A stretch of 64,000 bases of DNA from Cadophora sp. MPI-SDFR-AT-0126 (Eukaryota > Ascomycota > Leotiomycetes > Helotiales > Ploettnerulaceae). Each line of letters begins with the position of its first letter. Position 1 is the first letter of the stretch. The position numbers and the translations under genes are program-made. The notes beneath the pieces are model-generated. The model made no database searches. It was not told where the DNA came from and worked only from the letters and a program-made list of their open reading frames with translations. Below, in pieces: positions 46,889 through 57,960 of this stretch. The stretch lies in NCBI GenBank assembly GCA_020747065.1, contig JAGMVK010000016.1, forward strand, positions 992,001 to 1,056,000. Direction: 5' to 3'.

Positions 46889-47974
46889 TTATAACATCTC
46901 TAAAGCTTGTTTCAATGCTTGTCCCGCTGATACTCGCGCATCATGGACAATATCCTCCGCTGCCTGGACTTCATGAATGAGACCAATCCCAGTACCTGCG
47001 TAGGTTGTCAGTCTTCCATCCTCGCCCCATCCCTTGTCGCCCTGCTTCAAAGCCTCTTTAAATTTCGCTTGATTTTCTTCGAAAGGAATCCCAGCATCAG
47101 AATCCTTTGTACTTCCATTGATGATACTTCGACCATCAAATTGAGGTGGCCAATTGTTCCTGCCAGCCAACGTATCAAAAAGTGGTGTCCTAACAGTCGA
47201 TTGGCCCCCGTCTTGGGTGCGCAAAATCTCGTTCTGGTATCCAGCAGCAATGTCTGCCTCCTTTGAGGCGAGGAATCGAGTTCCCATCACAGCGCCCACG
47301 GCACCCAGTCCGAGAGCAGCAGCTACCCCTCTTCCATCTGCGATACCTCCTGCAGCAACGATAGGAATATCCAGTCCTGCCTTTCTCATTGCGTCCCTCA
47401 CTTCTGGGACCAAAGAAACGATCCCTGCTCCTTTGGCCAGACCATGGCCGCCAGCGTCGATACCTTGAAGTACGAGGATATCGGGAGGATTCGATAACTT
47501 TGCAGCCTTCATGGCATCGTAAATTGATCCAACTTGGAGCCAAATTTGAGTTTTTGGAGACACCTTCCGAATTTCTCTCATCCACACTGAAAGATCATCC
47601 GTTCCTTCTCTAGGCACAAAGAGCCATGCTGCAGCTGGTCGATGCTTCGCAATTGAAGACAGCGCAACCTCAAGATTTGCATCAAAAATCTGGAACCCAA
47701 CCCCAATTGGTAGCTTGTCTTCCAAATCTGCAGAGGAAATGCTCAACCGTGATTTTTGTGTTTGAAGTCGATTCTCGAGTATACTCCGAGCTTTTTGAAG
47801 GGCTGGTTCAAGATCTTCAGGTGCTTTTCCCGGGCCCATGAAGCCGATTCCACCTGCCGAGGATACGGCTGTTGCAAGTTCGGGGCCACTGAAAACTCGC
47901 ATTGGAGCACCGATTATAAGAGGCGTTGAAACCCATCTGTAAGTAGACTTTAACAACTTGACTGAAGACGCCAT
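46889..47974 (-). CDS. nitronate monooxygenase (2-nitropropane dioxygenase family)
   Basis: A single exon codes 361 residues. The FMN TIM barrel is clear: PLIIGAPMRVFSGPELATAV near the N-terminus, GGIGFMGPG, LPIGVGFQIFD, and LVLQGIDAGGHG with the His next to the flavin. IPIVAAGGIADGRGVAAALGLGAVGAVMGTRF binds the FMN phosphate. The enzyme oxidises alkyl nitronates such as propionate-3-nitronate to carbonyls plus nitrite/nitrate. It needs FMN but no reductase. The start at 47974 was chosen over an upstream in-frame extension (to 48199), which looks non-coding. Lack of introns contrasts with most neighbours but is not unusual for this family. No signal peptide is seen. It may detoxify a plant nitro-toxin or a product of neighbouring enzymes; that is inference. 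Confidence 0.9.
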   Translation of the reverse strand: MASSVKLLKSTYRWVSTPLIIGAPMRVFSGPELATAVSSAGGIGFMGPGKAPEDLEPALQKARSILENRLQTQKSRLSISSADLEDKLPIGVGFQIFDANLEVALSSIAKHRPAAAWLFVPREGTDDLSVWMREIRKVSPKTQIWLQVGSIYDAMKAAKLSNPPDILVLQGIDAGGHGLAKGAGIVSLVPEVRDAMRKAGLDIPIVAAGGIADGRGVAAALGLGAVGAVMGTRFLASKEADIAAGYQNEILRTQDGGQSTVRTPLFDTLAGRNNWPPQFDGRSIINGSTKDSDAGIPFEENQAKFKEALKQGDKGWGEDGRLTTYAGTGIGLIHEVQAAEDIVHDARVSAGQALKQALEML

Positions 47975-49764
47975 TTTGAGAATTTCGAAGAGTTGGAGAG
48001 TCTGAAGGAAGTCGAAGCCGTTATATGACTCGAGTAGTTGCCGCGGAGATGCTGAGGGGGGGACCCGCCACATTGAACGAAAATGTGGGGTAATTGTCAG
48101 CAGCGAGATATAGCTCTGCTGGGAATGACGACGATTGATGCATAGTAAACGACCTTGCCATTCTGACTGAGAAGAAGAAATGGTGAGGTCGATGGTCAAG
48201 TTTTTAAGTCATCCAAAGCCTCATGGCTTGGAGGTGGCCAGGTGGGTCGGAAGTATCAAGAATTGTCTGACGATCCCTTTCACTAGACGGAGCATAGATG
48301 CGCTCAACCTCAACTCAGGATCATCGTGCGAATGAGCCTTTATGATCGCTTTCTGCTCATCTCGATTTTGCAGTTGCGTGAGGACGGCTATAAGTGGCAG
48401 TCCAGCCGATATCGTGAACAAATGTTGAGAAAACATGTCGGACTTGCGGAAGCATTTACAATGGCTGGAAAAAGATCTCTTCCATTGAAGTTCTCTGAAT
48501 ATGCCATTGCGTAAACTTTCAAGTGTGACCACGCAATGGATCGTCACCTCCTTGCCACGAGCACCCACAACGCCTGGAAAAGCCACTGCCACATGCACTT
48601 GAGCGGATACACTTATCCGGCAGTGCTCCTGATTGTTGCTGAACATTAAATAAGCTTTCTCTTGAAAGTTGCCAAGATTTAATCTTACCTTTTCGAAGGT
48701 CAATCGTCATCTGGAGGTGCCTTTTGTTTCAGGCCCAGTGGACAGCCCCTCCTCGGTCCCGAATTGCACTGCTTGGCATTGCTTGAGTGTTGAGTAGCAA
48801 AAAGTACCGCACTCTTCAGGTGAGACGAGCCTCACAGCATTTATAACACCAGACTCCAATAATTCTTGATTGCCCAGGTGGGACATGGGAGGACTTTGTT
48901 TCTTCGCGTTGTAGGTCTTGCGTTCGCCAGGACTTGATCATTGCCTTCCGCAGTCTTCAAGACGAACTGACAATTAGTGGTTGAGAAATCGCCTCATCTG
49001 TTATCCTCAACCCCTGCAGTAGGCACACACATCAGCGGAAACTTATTTATGAGAACAAGAGTATTGCGAGGGGCTTCGCGTTAGTCCAATGTACTGAAGG
49101 GTCTTCGTCAACAAACAACCGAGGAGGCCATATTCAAAAGGGGGTGGAGATCAAGACGGGGGTCGTCGATGCAGTCTTCGAATCCCCACAACTCGAAAAA
49201 AATCTTAATCGGCCACATGAATAAAAGTAGATACCATTACGCTTAGCGACCTGATCTGGCTCACTCTGGGCGCCTCCCTGGTTTGCCATAACCACATTCT
49301 AGAACATTGTGTCTTCTTGTGGGGACAGCTGGGCTGCGTAACCGCTGTTCCAACAAAGCTCATAACACGGCAGTGTCCGTGTTGTGGCTTGGCAACCCAC
49401 GCTCCACTTCAGGGTCGATCACTCCAATTTCTGGCCCATTTTCGGGACCGAGTCGTCTATTTTGGTGAGCATCACCAGCCTTGTGAATGGAGCTGAGTTT
49501 CTGGGACGACCTCGTCATTTAATCATCCTGGCCCGGATGCGTCAGCTTTTCCCTCGAGCGACGTCTCCCATATTTCTAGGAAGGCAGAAAAATGCCGGAC
49601 AAGATGGTTTGTGGGACTGTGGAATGGATAGGGGAATCGAATACTATAATATCAGGTCTGCCGTTTCCAATCATGTTCTTGAATTATCGTCGACTTCCAC
49701 AGACATCGACATTCGTCATTCTTTAATTCCCCTTTTGTTCGTGTTCTCCTCAGCTTTCCTTAAC
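47975..49764. promoter_or_regulatory. divergent region, nitronate monooxygenase / carboxylesterase
   Basis: A 1790-nt gap between divergent starts. A 160-codon minus-strand frame at 48221-48703 has no recognisable domain or splice context and is not called. The frame of the esterase stays open upstream to 49384 but without a protein-like start. Confidence 0.4.
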
Positions 49765-51740
49765 ATGCATCTACTTTCGACTCTGCTATTACCTCTAGCA
49801 GCTTCTGCCGCCACGGTTCAAAGACAAGGTAGCCGAAAGGGGAGCAACAAGATCGCAGCAACAGCCAGCAACTCAGTCTCGGTTCCCACTACGACAACAG
49901 CAGATGCCTCCTCACCAACTGTCACACTAGACTATACCACTCTCGTCCCTGTTGCAGGAAACTCAAGCATCGGCTACTACAAGTATCAAAACATTCGATT
50001 TGCTGCTGTACCTACAGGTGAAGCACGATGGGCTGTACCGGCATGGCCTCCGGTCGAGACAGAGATCAACACTGGCTCCTTGGCTGCCGCGGATGTCGAC
50101 TGCGCATCGACTGAGGATTGTCTGTACATGGATGTTTGGGCTCCGGCAAACAGCACCGGAAAGAGTCTTCCAGTTCTCGTTTGGACCTACGGTGGTGGTT
50201 TCACTGGGGGTAGTAAGGCGGAGAATACCCCTGAAGGTCTCTTCAACTTGACGACCGATTTCGTTTTTGTTTCCTACAATTACAGACTTGGAATGACTGG
50301 AATCGCCAACGGTCCAACGCTCCTTCATGAAGGTGGAATCTCCAACACTGCTGTCTACGATGTTCAGCAAGCATTTGCCTGGACCAAGAGATATATCAGC
50401 GCTTTTGGTGGTGATGCTGGTCGTATTACTGCTATGGGATTCTCTGCTGGAGCATCCCAAGTCCTCTTCCAGACTACTGTCAGTCTCCAGTAATATATCA
50501 CATGCCTCAATATCTTACTAACCTGATAAAGCGATTCGGAGGCCATGCAGAGCAGAACTTTGCCCAAGCCTACGTCACTTCTCCAGGATTTGTTCCAGGG
50601 GCCGGTCATTACACTGCCGAGGTAAGCGGAAAGAAGTCCAATCTGGTTGGCAATTTTATGTTTAACGTGTTATCTAGATGTTCTGGCAGAATGTCTCCAC
50701 TGCCGTTGGTTGTGATGGTGGCCATATTGACTGTATGCGCGCCGTCGATTTCACCACCCTGCAAGATACGGCAAGCACCGTTACCAGCGACTACATTTAT
50801 CAATTCCAGCCCCGTGTTGATGGTGACATCATTGCCGACACTTGTAATTACACCCCCACTTTATCTTATTTGATCTGCTAACCTTCGGGAAGACGAGGCC
50901 CAACTCTACCAAGGCCGCTTCAACTTCAGCGGTCCCATGGTCATCACCCACGAGCTACACGAAGCCAACAGCCAAGCCTACTCTGGAGTCAATACCACTG
51001 ACGATGTCGCTGCTTATTTGAGAATCTTTTTTCCTGCCATTGAAGATAGTGTAGTTCAAACAATCCTCGATTTCTACCCCGAGTCCGACTACACCAGCCC
51101 TGGGCTGCGGTTTGCCGACATGAAGCAACACTTCGACTTGACGGCTCACAACCTTGCTGCAACTCACGCCATGAACAACCAGACCTGGAACGCACTCTGC
51201 GCCTTGGGATCAGCGACTCACGGTACTGATCAAAGCTACTACTGTAAGACTTTTTGATTCCCATCACAGGTTGAATACTTACATGTGAATAGGGTACAAG
51301 ACAGCTTCTGTTACCAGCACAACAAGCGATAGTACCAACTCCTCATCCACTTCATCAGCAGTCATTGCCACTGCCACTTCAACTACAAACACGACCACGT
51401 CCTCTAACAGCACATTTTCAGCCGGGCCGGGTGGCGCCGCAGGTGGTGGCCCGGGTGGAAGCACCGATGTTGACTCCACTATTGCTGTAAAACTTCTGTT
51501 CACCATTTGTCAAGTTAATCGCTGATGAATTCTCCATAGATAAAGATGCAAAAGTATCTTCTCTCATTCGTTCTGACAGGGAATCCTAACACCATGTGGC
51601 CAGAGGACAAGCTCGAGTGGCCATTGTACAACTCCACGAGCGAGGGCATTCAGATGGTCTTTAATGAGACATTCTATACCGATGCTGATGACTTGGCCAT
51701 TGAAAAGGTGGTCTACTGGAATAAAGCACTCTGGTACTAG
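49765..51740 (+). CDS. secreted type-B carboxylesterase with Ser/Thr/Gly-rich insert
   Basis: Six exons (49765-50478, 50532-50621, 50678-50843, 50893-51243, 51293-51486, 51540-51740) encode 571 residues. The signal peptide is MHLLSTLLLPLAASAAT. The alpha/beta hydrolase core has IRFAAVPTGEARWAVP, EDCLYMDVWAP, VWTYGGGFTGGS (oxyanion hole) and AFGGDAGRITAMGFSAGA. Its nucleophile Ser sits in GFSAG rather than the more common GESAG. PRVDGDII and VITHELHEANS follow. The catalytic His is in ATHGTDQSYYWYK. Right after it comes a ~60-residue insert of Ser, Thr, Asn, then Gly/Pro, before the last helix (YLLSFVLTGNPN...W). Such linkers are usually O-glycosylated. Substrate is unknown: lipid, cinnamoyl or polyester esters are all possible. 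Its 3' end converges on the P450 gene with a 128-nt gap. Confidence 0.85.
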
Positions 51741-51868
51741 ATGATCCTTTGGTGTAAAAGTTGTTTCGTTGTATATATTTCAGGAAGCGAATTTCATTGC
51801 AAAAAGAACATTCAGGTATCCACACGGGGAATCCAGCAGATGTGTCATAGGCACACAGAAATTCCCGA

Positions 51869-53695
51869 TCATTCTAGCACAACCCGCATATTTCCCCGTC
51901 CTTTCTCAGGCGACGGAAAGCCAAAATCTCGCCTCATATCCGTATCTCTTCGATCTGTCTCAAAGAGCTCCATACCCCGCACTCCAATTACAGCCCCATC
52001 CTCGTCTCTCTCCAGCCGTGCAAACGTCCTGAGCACGTTGGCGAGCGTCATGAAGAGCTCCGAGTATGCCATGGGCTGGCCAACACAGTTGCGAGTTCCC
52101 TTGGAGAATGGCACTAGGTATTTTTGACTTGCTCGAGGAATTCCTGTGGGTCTCTCTGGAAGACCAGGTGGCGGTGGTGAAGCGAGCCAACGCTCTGGGA
52201 TGAATGACCATGGTTCTGGATACACTTTCTCGGAGTGGTGGATCAGCGGGCCATGCATACTTAATGCAGTCTATCAATGTCAGTACAATGGTCCAGATAT
52301 TGTGGTGTTACTTACGTTAGGGGGAATTGTCCAATCTCCAAGACGTAGAGTCTCCGTAGGGCTCGAGCGAGTCAAGCGATATGAGACTCCAGACACAAGA
52401 CGCAGAGTTTCCTGCACCACGGCATGCTGAAAGCTGGTCAGCTAGTCATTGCGGAGGCGTGGTGAAGTCAGTTCGGACGTACCAGGTATGGAAGTCTTTC
52501 CAACTGTGCCTGTTTTGGTGGGGCAGCAATATTTGGCACGGCATTCTCCAATTCCTCGAGCAAGACTTGGAGTCTAGGCTGATCTAGCAAGAGATATACC
52601 AGGGCGGAAGAGATAGCAGTAGCAGTTGTCACAGTGCCAGCTGCAAGGAGTAATTGGGCTTCTTGCCATAGGCGGTCCTCCGATTTATCTTGCTCGGGAA
52701 GTGTCGGACTGTCCAGCAGGTCATGAAATATGGTACGGTGCTTCACATTTCGATAATCACCTCGTGATTTGACAGTTTCTTTGATCTTCTGGATGCAATG
52801 CTTGATGCCGTTAGTTCGGGGTCTGCATGTCGTGGTAATAAAATGCCTACCCGCTTCAATTCTAGAAATTTGGCCATTCCAGGTCCAAAGATGCTGACCA
52901 CGATCGCATCTGGCAACGAGTTCAAAAACTTTGGTAGCCATTGAAATTGCACAGTGACGTGCATTGAATCAGTCAAAGCATCAGTGGTCTCGAGAACCAT
53001 CACATTGAAACCTGGCGCCTCGATGTAATTCTCACTGACTCCAAAACAATACTCCGCAATGATATCACTCGTCAATGCACCAAATGCTGGCCGAAGTGGA
53101 ATAGGCTCCTTCGTGCTCTGATATCGGCGGAATACGGTAATCAATTTATTGATATTTTCCTGGATCAGCGGCTCAAGCTTGCGCATGGAGCTGGCCGAAA
53201 AGAACGGCCCAATCGCATCTCGGCGCACACGATGCTTTTCGTGCGAGATTGTGCCGAATGATGAATCGACATTGGAGAATGCATGGGACCAGGTCGGAGG
53301 TTTGTCTCGTTTGGAATTAGCTCCTGTGAACAGCACCTCGTAGAAATCTGGGTCGATGATGTGAAGTTCGTGGGGACTGATTCGGATGATTGGACTGTCT
53401 GTTGTATCCTTGTCAGTGGATGAAAGAAACATGCAACGGGACCTTGCTTCCTGAGGGAGGCGAAGGAGAAGGACAACTCACCGTATTTTTCGTGTAGATC
53501 TTTGATTTTGTACATGTACTGCCCTTCGCCGACAATTGCGTCGTAGTAAAACATGTACCCGTATGTCAGAGCAGCAAGTTTAGGACCCGGAAATTTCGCA
53601 TATTGACTGAAATAGAGGCGATGTACGGCGACTCCAATGGCATAAATGATATAAGAGAAGACCATCGCTTCGAGCGTGGTGGTAGTAGACCACAT
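51869..53695 (-). CDS. cytochrome P450 monooxygenase
   Basis: Five exons (53482-53695, 52851-53398, 52483-52788, 52316-52426, 51869-52270) give 526 residues. The start has a membrane anchor (AMVFSYIIYAIGVAVHRLYF) followed by FPGPKLAALT. The I-helix oxygen-binding motif is AAGTVTTA, the K-helix ExxR is QETLRL, and PERW lies at the expected place. The haem loop is PFSKGTRNCVGQ with the axial Cys. The HRVRRDAIGPFFSASSMRKLEP segment and the general order resemble the fungal trichodiene-oxygenase-like group of P450s acting on terpenoids or polyketides, but substrate cannot be predicted. It resides on the ER membrane and needs P450 reductase from elsewhere in the genome. Together with the esterase and nitronate monooxygenase it might form a small metabolic cluster; no synthase is present. 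Confidence 0.88.
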
Positions 53696-54751
53696 ATTGA
53701 GCTGGAACGCTCGCACGAAACAATGGTTTCAAAGTATAAAAATGAAGAAAATATTTTCCGATAGAGGGGAAGCTCGAATGTATTTATCCCATTCTATAGT
53801 ATCCACATGTAATCGAATCTAGAGCGTTCTAGCAAATGCCGAAAGGCATCGATGCATGTGCACGATGACAAACGGTGCAGATGGATTGATGGAGCTCCAG
53901 ATCTACACTGCAGTTAGTCAAATCCTTTACCTGTAATTGGATAAATGAAAAGCTTAACCCTGCATTTCAACGTCGCCGACTATTCCTTGTTCTCATTGCC
54001 GTTGAAGCAAGCCGAGTTCAACTTGACTTCAATTCAACCGTCCATGGAGTGTAGCTAGGCAGTGGATATCTCCGAACGTCCAAACTTACACAATTTTCAT
54101 AGAAAGAGTTCAGAGTGTTGGCTTCTATTGTTCGCACTAAAAGCATATCTGATTCTTTTCATGAATCGGCATGCGCTCTGCCAAGGTGGGTAGTACTCTT
54201 GTCCCGATGCACGTCGAAAATCTAAGGCGCTAAGCCAAATCAAGAGCTTGCCATGCTGGCTCTGCATAAATGCACCCATATCTAAAAGAGAACCTCATGC
54301 AGAATCTATCCATGGCTGCTGTATTCCAGAATAACCCCTTGTTAGAAGGTCCGGTATGCCATCAACTCGTCTTGTATGATCGGGAACTGCAGGCAAAGGA
54401 CTGGTGTTGTTTAAACGTTCCGATTCTGGATCTGTGATAGTATTCTTACCAGTATACACTCTCACACACATCTTGAACTACAGTGAGATAATCTGGTTTA
54501 TTGATATACATTATCTAACTCAAACAAACAAGAAAATGAAATTTACAAGTATTTTTCAGAATCCCAATGAGAACAATAAAAAGGTCCACAAGAGCACCAG
54601 CGTGACATTCTTCACCTCAAAAAGCCCTGAAGGGCCATCTAAACAAATTCTTAATCCTCAACATCCTCTCCTGGAACAGGTGGTTCAATCTGTTCAACCG
54701 GAACAATACCTTTACGAGTCTTGTGTTCCTCAATGAACGATTCCCTCGACT
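53696..54751. other. intergenic; includes possible former C-terminus of the DnaJ gene
   Basis: Upstream of the P450 no gene is supported. At 54655-54770 the minus strand has a coding-like acidic frame (KQMALESRESFIEEHKTRKG...ending GEDVED) that directly abuts the DnaJ gene in another frame; see the findings. Confidence 0.4.
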
Positions 54752-55762
54752 CTAATGCCATTTGTTTTCTCGGAGTCGGATTGGAGAGGTTGGAATACTA
54801 CACAGAGCTTTCTTGCCTTTCGTCGCAGGCATTTCCCGGACATCGACGCTAGAGTACTCCAGCTCTTTTGGTTCTGAAACCCGGTTGCTCTTCGAATCCT
54901 TGATTTTCTTTCCCCCCTTCTTCCTCAAAGCTCTCGCTTCCTTCTTGGAAAGAGGAGATGTAGCAGTCCTCTCAGGCGTAAGTGCATCTTCGATCAGCCT
55001 GATGATCTCTTCCTCAGAGAGCTCATGTTCAAATGTGGGGTCATCAAACTTGATGCTCGGTGTGCGTCCGGTATGTCCTTCATCTCTGAGCCTGTCCTTC
55101 AGGGCCTTTAGGAGTTCTGCATAAGATGCTGGAGTCTTCTTCTCCCACCCTCGCATAGCTTGGAATTGTGCTTTTGAAGCGTCTCTGTTGTCCCAGGGCT
55201 CTTTAAATACGTAGGTGATCACCCATTCACGGCTCCACTTCCTGTGTTGTTCTGCTGCGCGTCGTTTGGCTGATTCTTCGGCTTGGCCTCGGAGTAGCGC
55301 CTCTCTAAGGGTTTTCAAGTCGCCTTGTCTACGCAACAACTCTCTCTGGCGCTCGAATTCTTCTGTTGTGAGTTTTAAATCCTCATAGTAACACTTGTTC
55401 GAGTACGGGTCAGGATAATCTTCCTCTGAGTCTGAGATATCGTCACATGTGGTGGCGAACTTTGACGACTTTCCATATTGTCTTGGGAGAGTGGCATCGT
55501 ATGCACGACGCTTTTGTGGATCGCTTAGAGTTTCGTAGGCATTTTTGAGCTGGGATTTGTTAGCTTTCCATTGCGTGGATGCACTAGGGACACGGTGATG
55601 GAGATTAGGTCTTACTATTTGAAACTTAGTGGTAGCGTCTTTTTGATCTTCGGGGTTCTTGTCTGGATGATGCTTCAGTGCGAGCTTCCGGTACCGTGTT
55701 TTGATCTCTTCGAACTCGGAATTCCTCTCGAGTTCGAGAAGTTCATAGTGATTTTTATTCAT
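54752..55762 (-). CDS. J-domain (DnaJ) co-chaperone
   Basis: Two exons (55616-55762, 54752-55549) encode 314 residues. The 66-nt intron contains no stop, but its GTAAGA donor, GCTAAC branch and CCCAG acceptor are good, and removing it restores KFQILKNAYETLSDPQKRRAYD. The J domain covers residues 1-~68: MNKNHYELLELERN, helix II RYRKLALKHHPDKNPEDQK with the HPD tripeptide, and helix III. A long Arg/Glu-rich coiled coil (RRQGDLKTLREALLRGQAEE) follows, then a Lys-rich nuclear-signal-like tract (KKEARALRKKGGKKIKDSK). The HPD stimulates Hsp70 ATPase. A charged tail with a lysine-rich patch suggests a nuclear or ribosomal partner, unproven. The C-terminal end may be frameshifted. Confidence 0.85.
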   Translation of the reverse strand: MNKNHYELLELERNSEFEEIKTRYRKLALKHHPDKNPEDQKDATTKFQIVRPNLHHRVPSASTQWKANKSQLKNAYETLSDPQKRRAYDATLPRQYGKSSKFATTCDDISDSEEDYPDPYSNKCYYEDLKLTTEEFERQRELLRRQGDLKTLREALLRGQAEESAKRRAAEQHRKWSREWVITYVFKEPWDNRDASKAQFQAMRGWEKKTPASYAELLKALKDRLRDEGHTGRTPSIKFDDPTFEHELSEEEIIRLIEDALTPERTATSPLSKKEARALRKKGGKKIKDSKSNRVSEPKELEYSSVDVREMPATKGKKALCSIPTSPIRLRENKWH

Positions 55763-56644
55763 GGTGGATACACTGTCTTGCCGAGAAATGGTTGGTATTG
55801 TTTTTGTTAGAGAGAGTGTTGACGTGAGTGGGGCTTGAAGGTGGCTGCCGAAGAGAACTTGTTGACCGATGACAGTGTGAGGTGTGAGGTATTTGAAGTG
55901 TTACAAATGTGGTTGAAGAATGGTTGATATGAAGCAGAGGTGCTGCTTCTATTATACTTCAGCAATTGGGAAACCAACTGGAAAGTGTTGCTAAGCAAAC
56001 ACCAAGTCCAGCTATCGCCAAGGCAGTCAAAAAAGCAATTCCTGCACCAAAGGCAGACCGTATCAACAGTATAGCGCTTTTTCAAACTAGGTGTTCTAAG
56101 CTAGACATAGGTCCCAGATTTAACTGCGTATGACGTCGAGCTTCACTGTTGTGTAGCTGGGTTCACTAACGTGCCTCCGTGAGTCAGGACGCTTGAAAGT
56201 CTAGCGCCACTACAACCAAGTATTTTGCATCAAGATTCTCAACTATTCCTTCTAATCTTACAAATTTTCTACGGACATGATATTTGTGAATGACAATCTC
56301 AATTATGGTAACTGTGCTGTTTCTAGTTTCTGTTTGATGTTCTGAGTGCTTCTGAGTGCGTTCGAAAACGAGATTCCGGACTCTTGCGGCTAAGCTAAGA
56401 TAGTGTACCGTTCAATTGGTAGCACTAACGAAGACTAAACACTATAGATCAATGTCTGATTCTAACAAGCTGGGTTAGAGGGGCAAAATAATTGATTGGC
56501 AGTATCTCTATAGAAAGATCTTTTCACGGATCGATATTCAAAAAAGCGGGTTAATGAGCTTTTCTCACACCCGAACGTCAAATTTTGAAATTTTGTGATT
56601 TTACTTCATGTGCAACAAACCCGCAACGCTCCAAATTGCACAGC
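55763..56644. other. intergenic, nothing assignable
   Basis: DnaJ promoter side and lactonase 3' side. AT-rich around 56230-56590. No gene is seen. Confidence 0.4.
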
Positions 56645-57960
56645 TTACTCATCCCAAATAGTAACCACAACAGCCGTACTAAGCGTAATGCTCGTCCCCT
56701 CACCCACAATCTTCCCACTCTTCAAGTCTCTCTGCCACACAATAACAGTAAAGTTATTCTGATGCCCAACTGCCAACAAGTCCCCCTTCTTGTTCAACGA
56801 GAACTGTCTAGGCGACCAGCCTCCCGAAGGAGCAAGCTGGATGAGTTCCAACGTCCCGTCTTCTTTGATGCAGAAGGTGGAGAGCGTGTCTGTTGGTCCG
56901 TCCTGGGCGGCGAAAGAGACGTCCCGGTTGGATACGATGATGAATCTGTTGTCGGGCTAGATGGTAGATTGTAAGTCTCGTTTCATAGAAGGCAACAAAT
57001 TGAGCTCGGGGAAGGAGGAACACACAGTCAATCTCAGCTCACTTGTCGGCGCCTGCTGCGCCGGCCTCTCATTCCCAACCCCCAAAGCCGGAATCTCAAA
57101 GACTTTCGTCCAGCTCATTCCCACATCCGTATACGTGATTTCATACGAGTATACATTCTGGCTCAACTCGCCCGCGAAAATGTAATACAACTTTCCAGAT
57201 GGTGCAGTCCAGAAGACGCCGTGGCGAGGTCCGACGCCGGGTTCTGTCAGGAGTTGAGAGACTTCTGTCACGGGAGCGAGAGTCTCGATGTCGTAGGTGA
57301 AGACACGCACCATGTCGCCGCCCAGGTCGTTCATGGCCAGGAATTTGCCGGTGGGGTCGGTCTGCACTTCGTGCAGGTAGGAGCGGTCTTGACGGAGGGG
57401 GATGGGACCTGGTGCTGCGAGGGTTGGGAAGACGGTTTGGAGGGGTCCGTTGAGTTGGCCGTCGTCGCTGATTCCGATGATGGAATAGGCGCTGCGATTG
57501 CTAGATTGCAAGTATCAATCTCCATTGTCTCTTGTATTTTGGTTCAGTTTGTATGAAGGGTGATTTGAACTTACTAATGCACAGTAGCAAGCCCCTGATT
57601 TCCTCCCTCAGCACCAAAGAAGCCAGCCCACACTCCCGACGCAGGAACCGGAATCCTCGCTAAACGCGTGAGGTTCCCGTTCGTGTCAATATCGAATGAG
57701 TTCATCGAGCCGTTGACCGAAGACGAGCTCGCGCGATCCATGCAATACAGAATCCGATTCTGGTAATCAAGGTTCAGTGCTGCAGGGTTGCTGGCACACT
57801 GGTTCGTCCATGATGAGATGGCGAGATTGGAGGTATTTCCGGAGCCGGTGAGGGAGAGTGTGGTGAGATTCCCGTTTGTGCAGGCTACGAAGAGATTTGT
57901 TGCTGATGCTGCTGTCGCAAGAATAGCGGACTTGAGCATAACTTTGGGGAGGGAAGACAT
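56645..57960 (-). CDS. beta-propeller lactonase (6-phosphogluconolactonase-like)
   Basis: Three exons (57575-57960, 57026-57500, 56645-56956) encode 390 residues. The second intron uses a GTGTGT donor; that choice is fixed by frame and yields SELRLTPDNRFIIVSNRD, a standard blade motif. Repeated blades are seen as LDYQNRILYCMDRAS, LHEVQTDPTGKFLAMNDLGGDMVRVF, GPRHGVFWTAPSGKLYYIFAGE and GGWSPRQFSLNKKGDLLAVGHQ. The H-E-x-Q, RHG and SPRQ residues match the lactonase active-site ring of the 7-bladed family. Members open sugar or muconate lactones. The first ~20 residues contain a hydrophobic stretch (MLKSAILATAASATNLF) that may act as a signal peptide if translation starts at the second Met. It is divergent from the AA7 sugar oxidase, whose products are lactones, a sensible pairing. 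Confidence 0.85.

Noticed and set aside
46889..48199. Longer nitronate monooxygenase model starting at 48199
   Set aside because: The added 75 residues lack family resemblance and a targeting signal; the ATG at 47974 gives the usual N-terminus.
48221..48703. 160-codon minus-strand open frame
   Set aside because: No ATG context, domain or splice signals; codon composition unremarkable. Possible but unsupported.
54404..54736. 110-codon plus-strand open frame
   Set aside because: Overlaps the antisense of the possible DnaJ C-terminal tail, low-complexity Lys/Asn/Ser-rich, no support.
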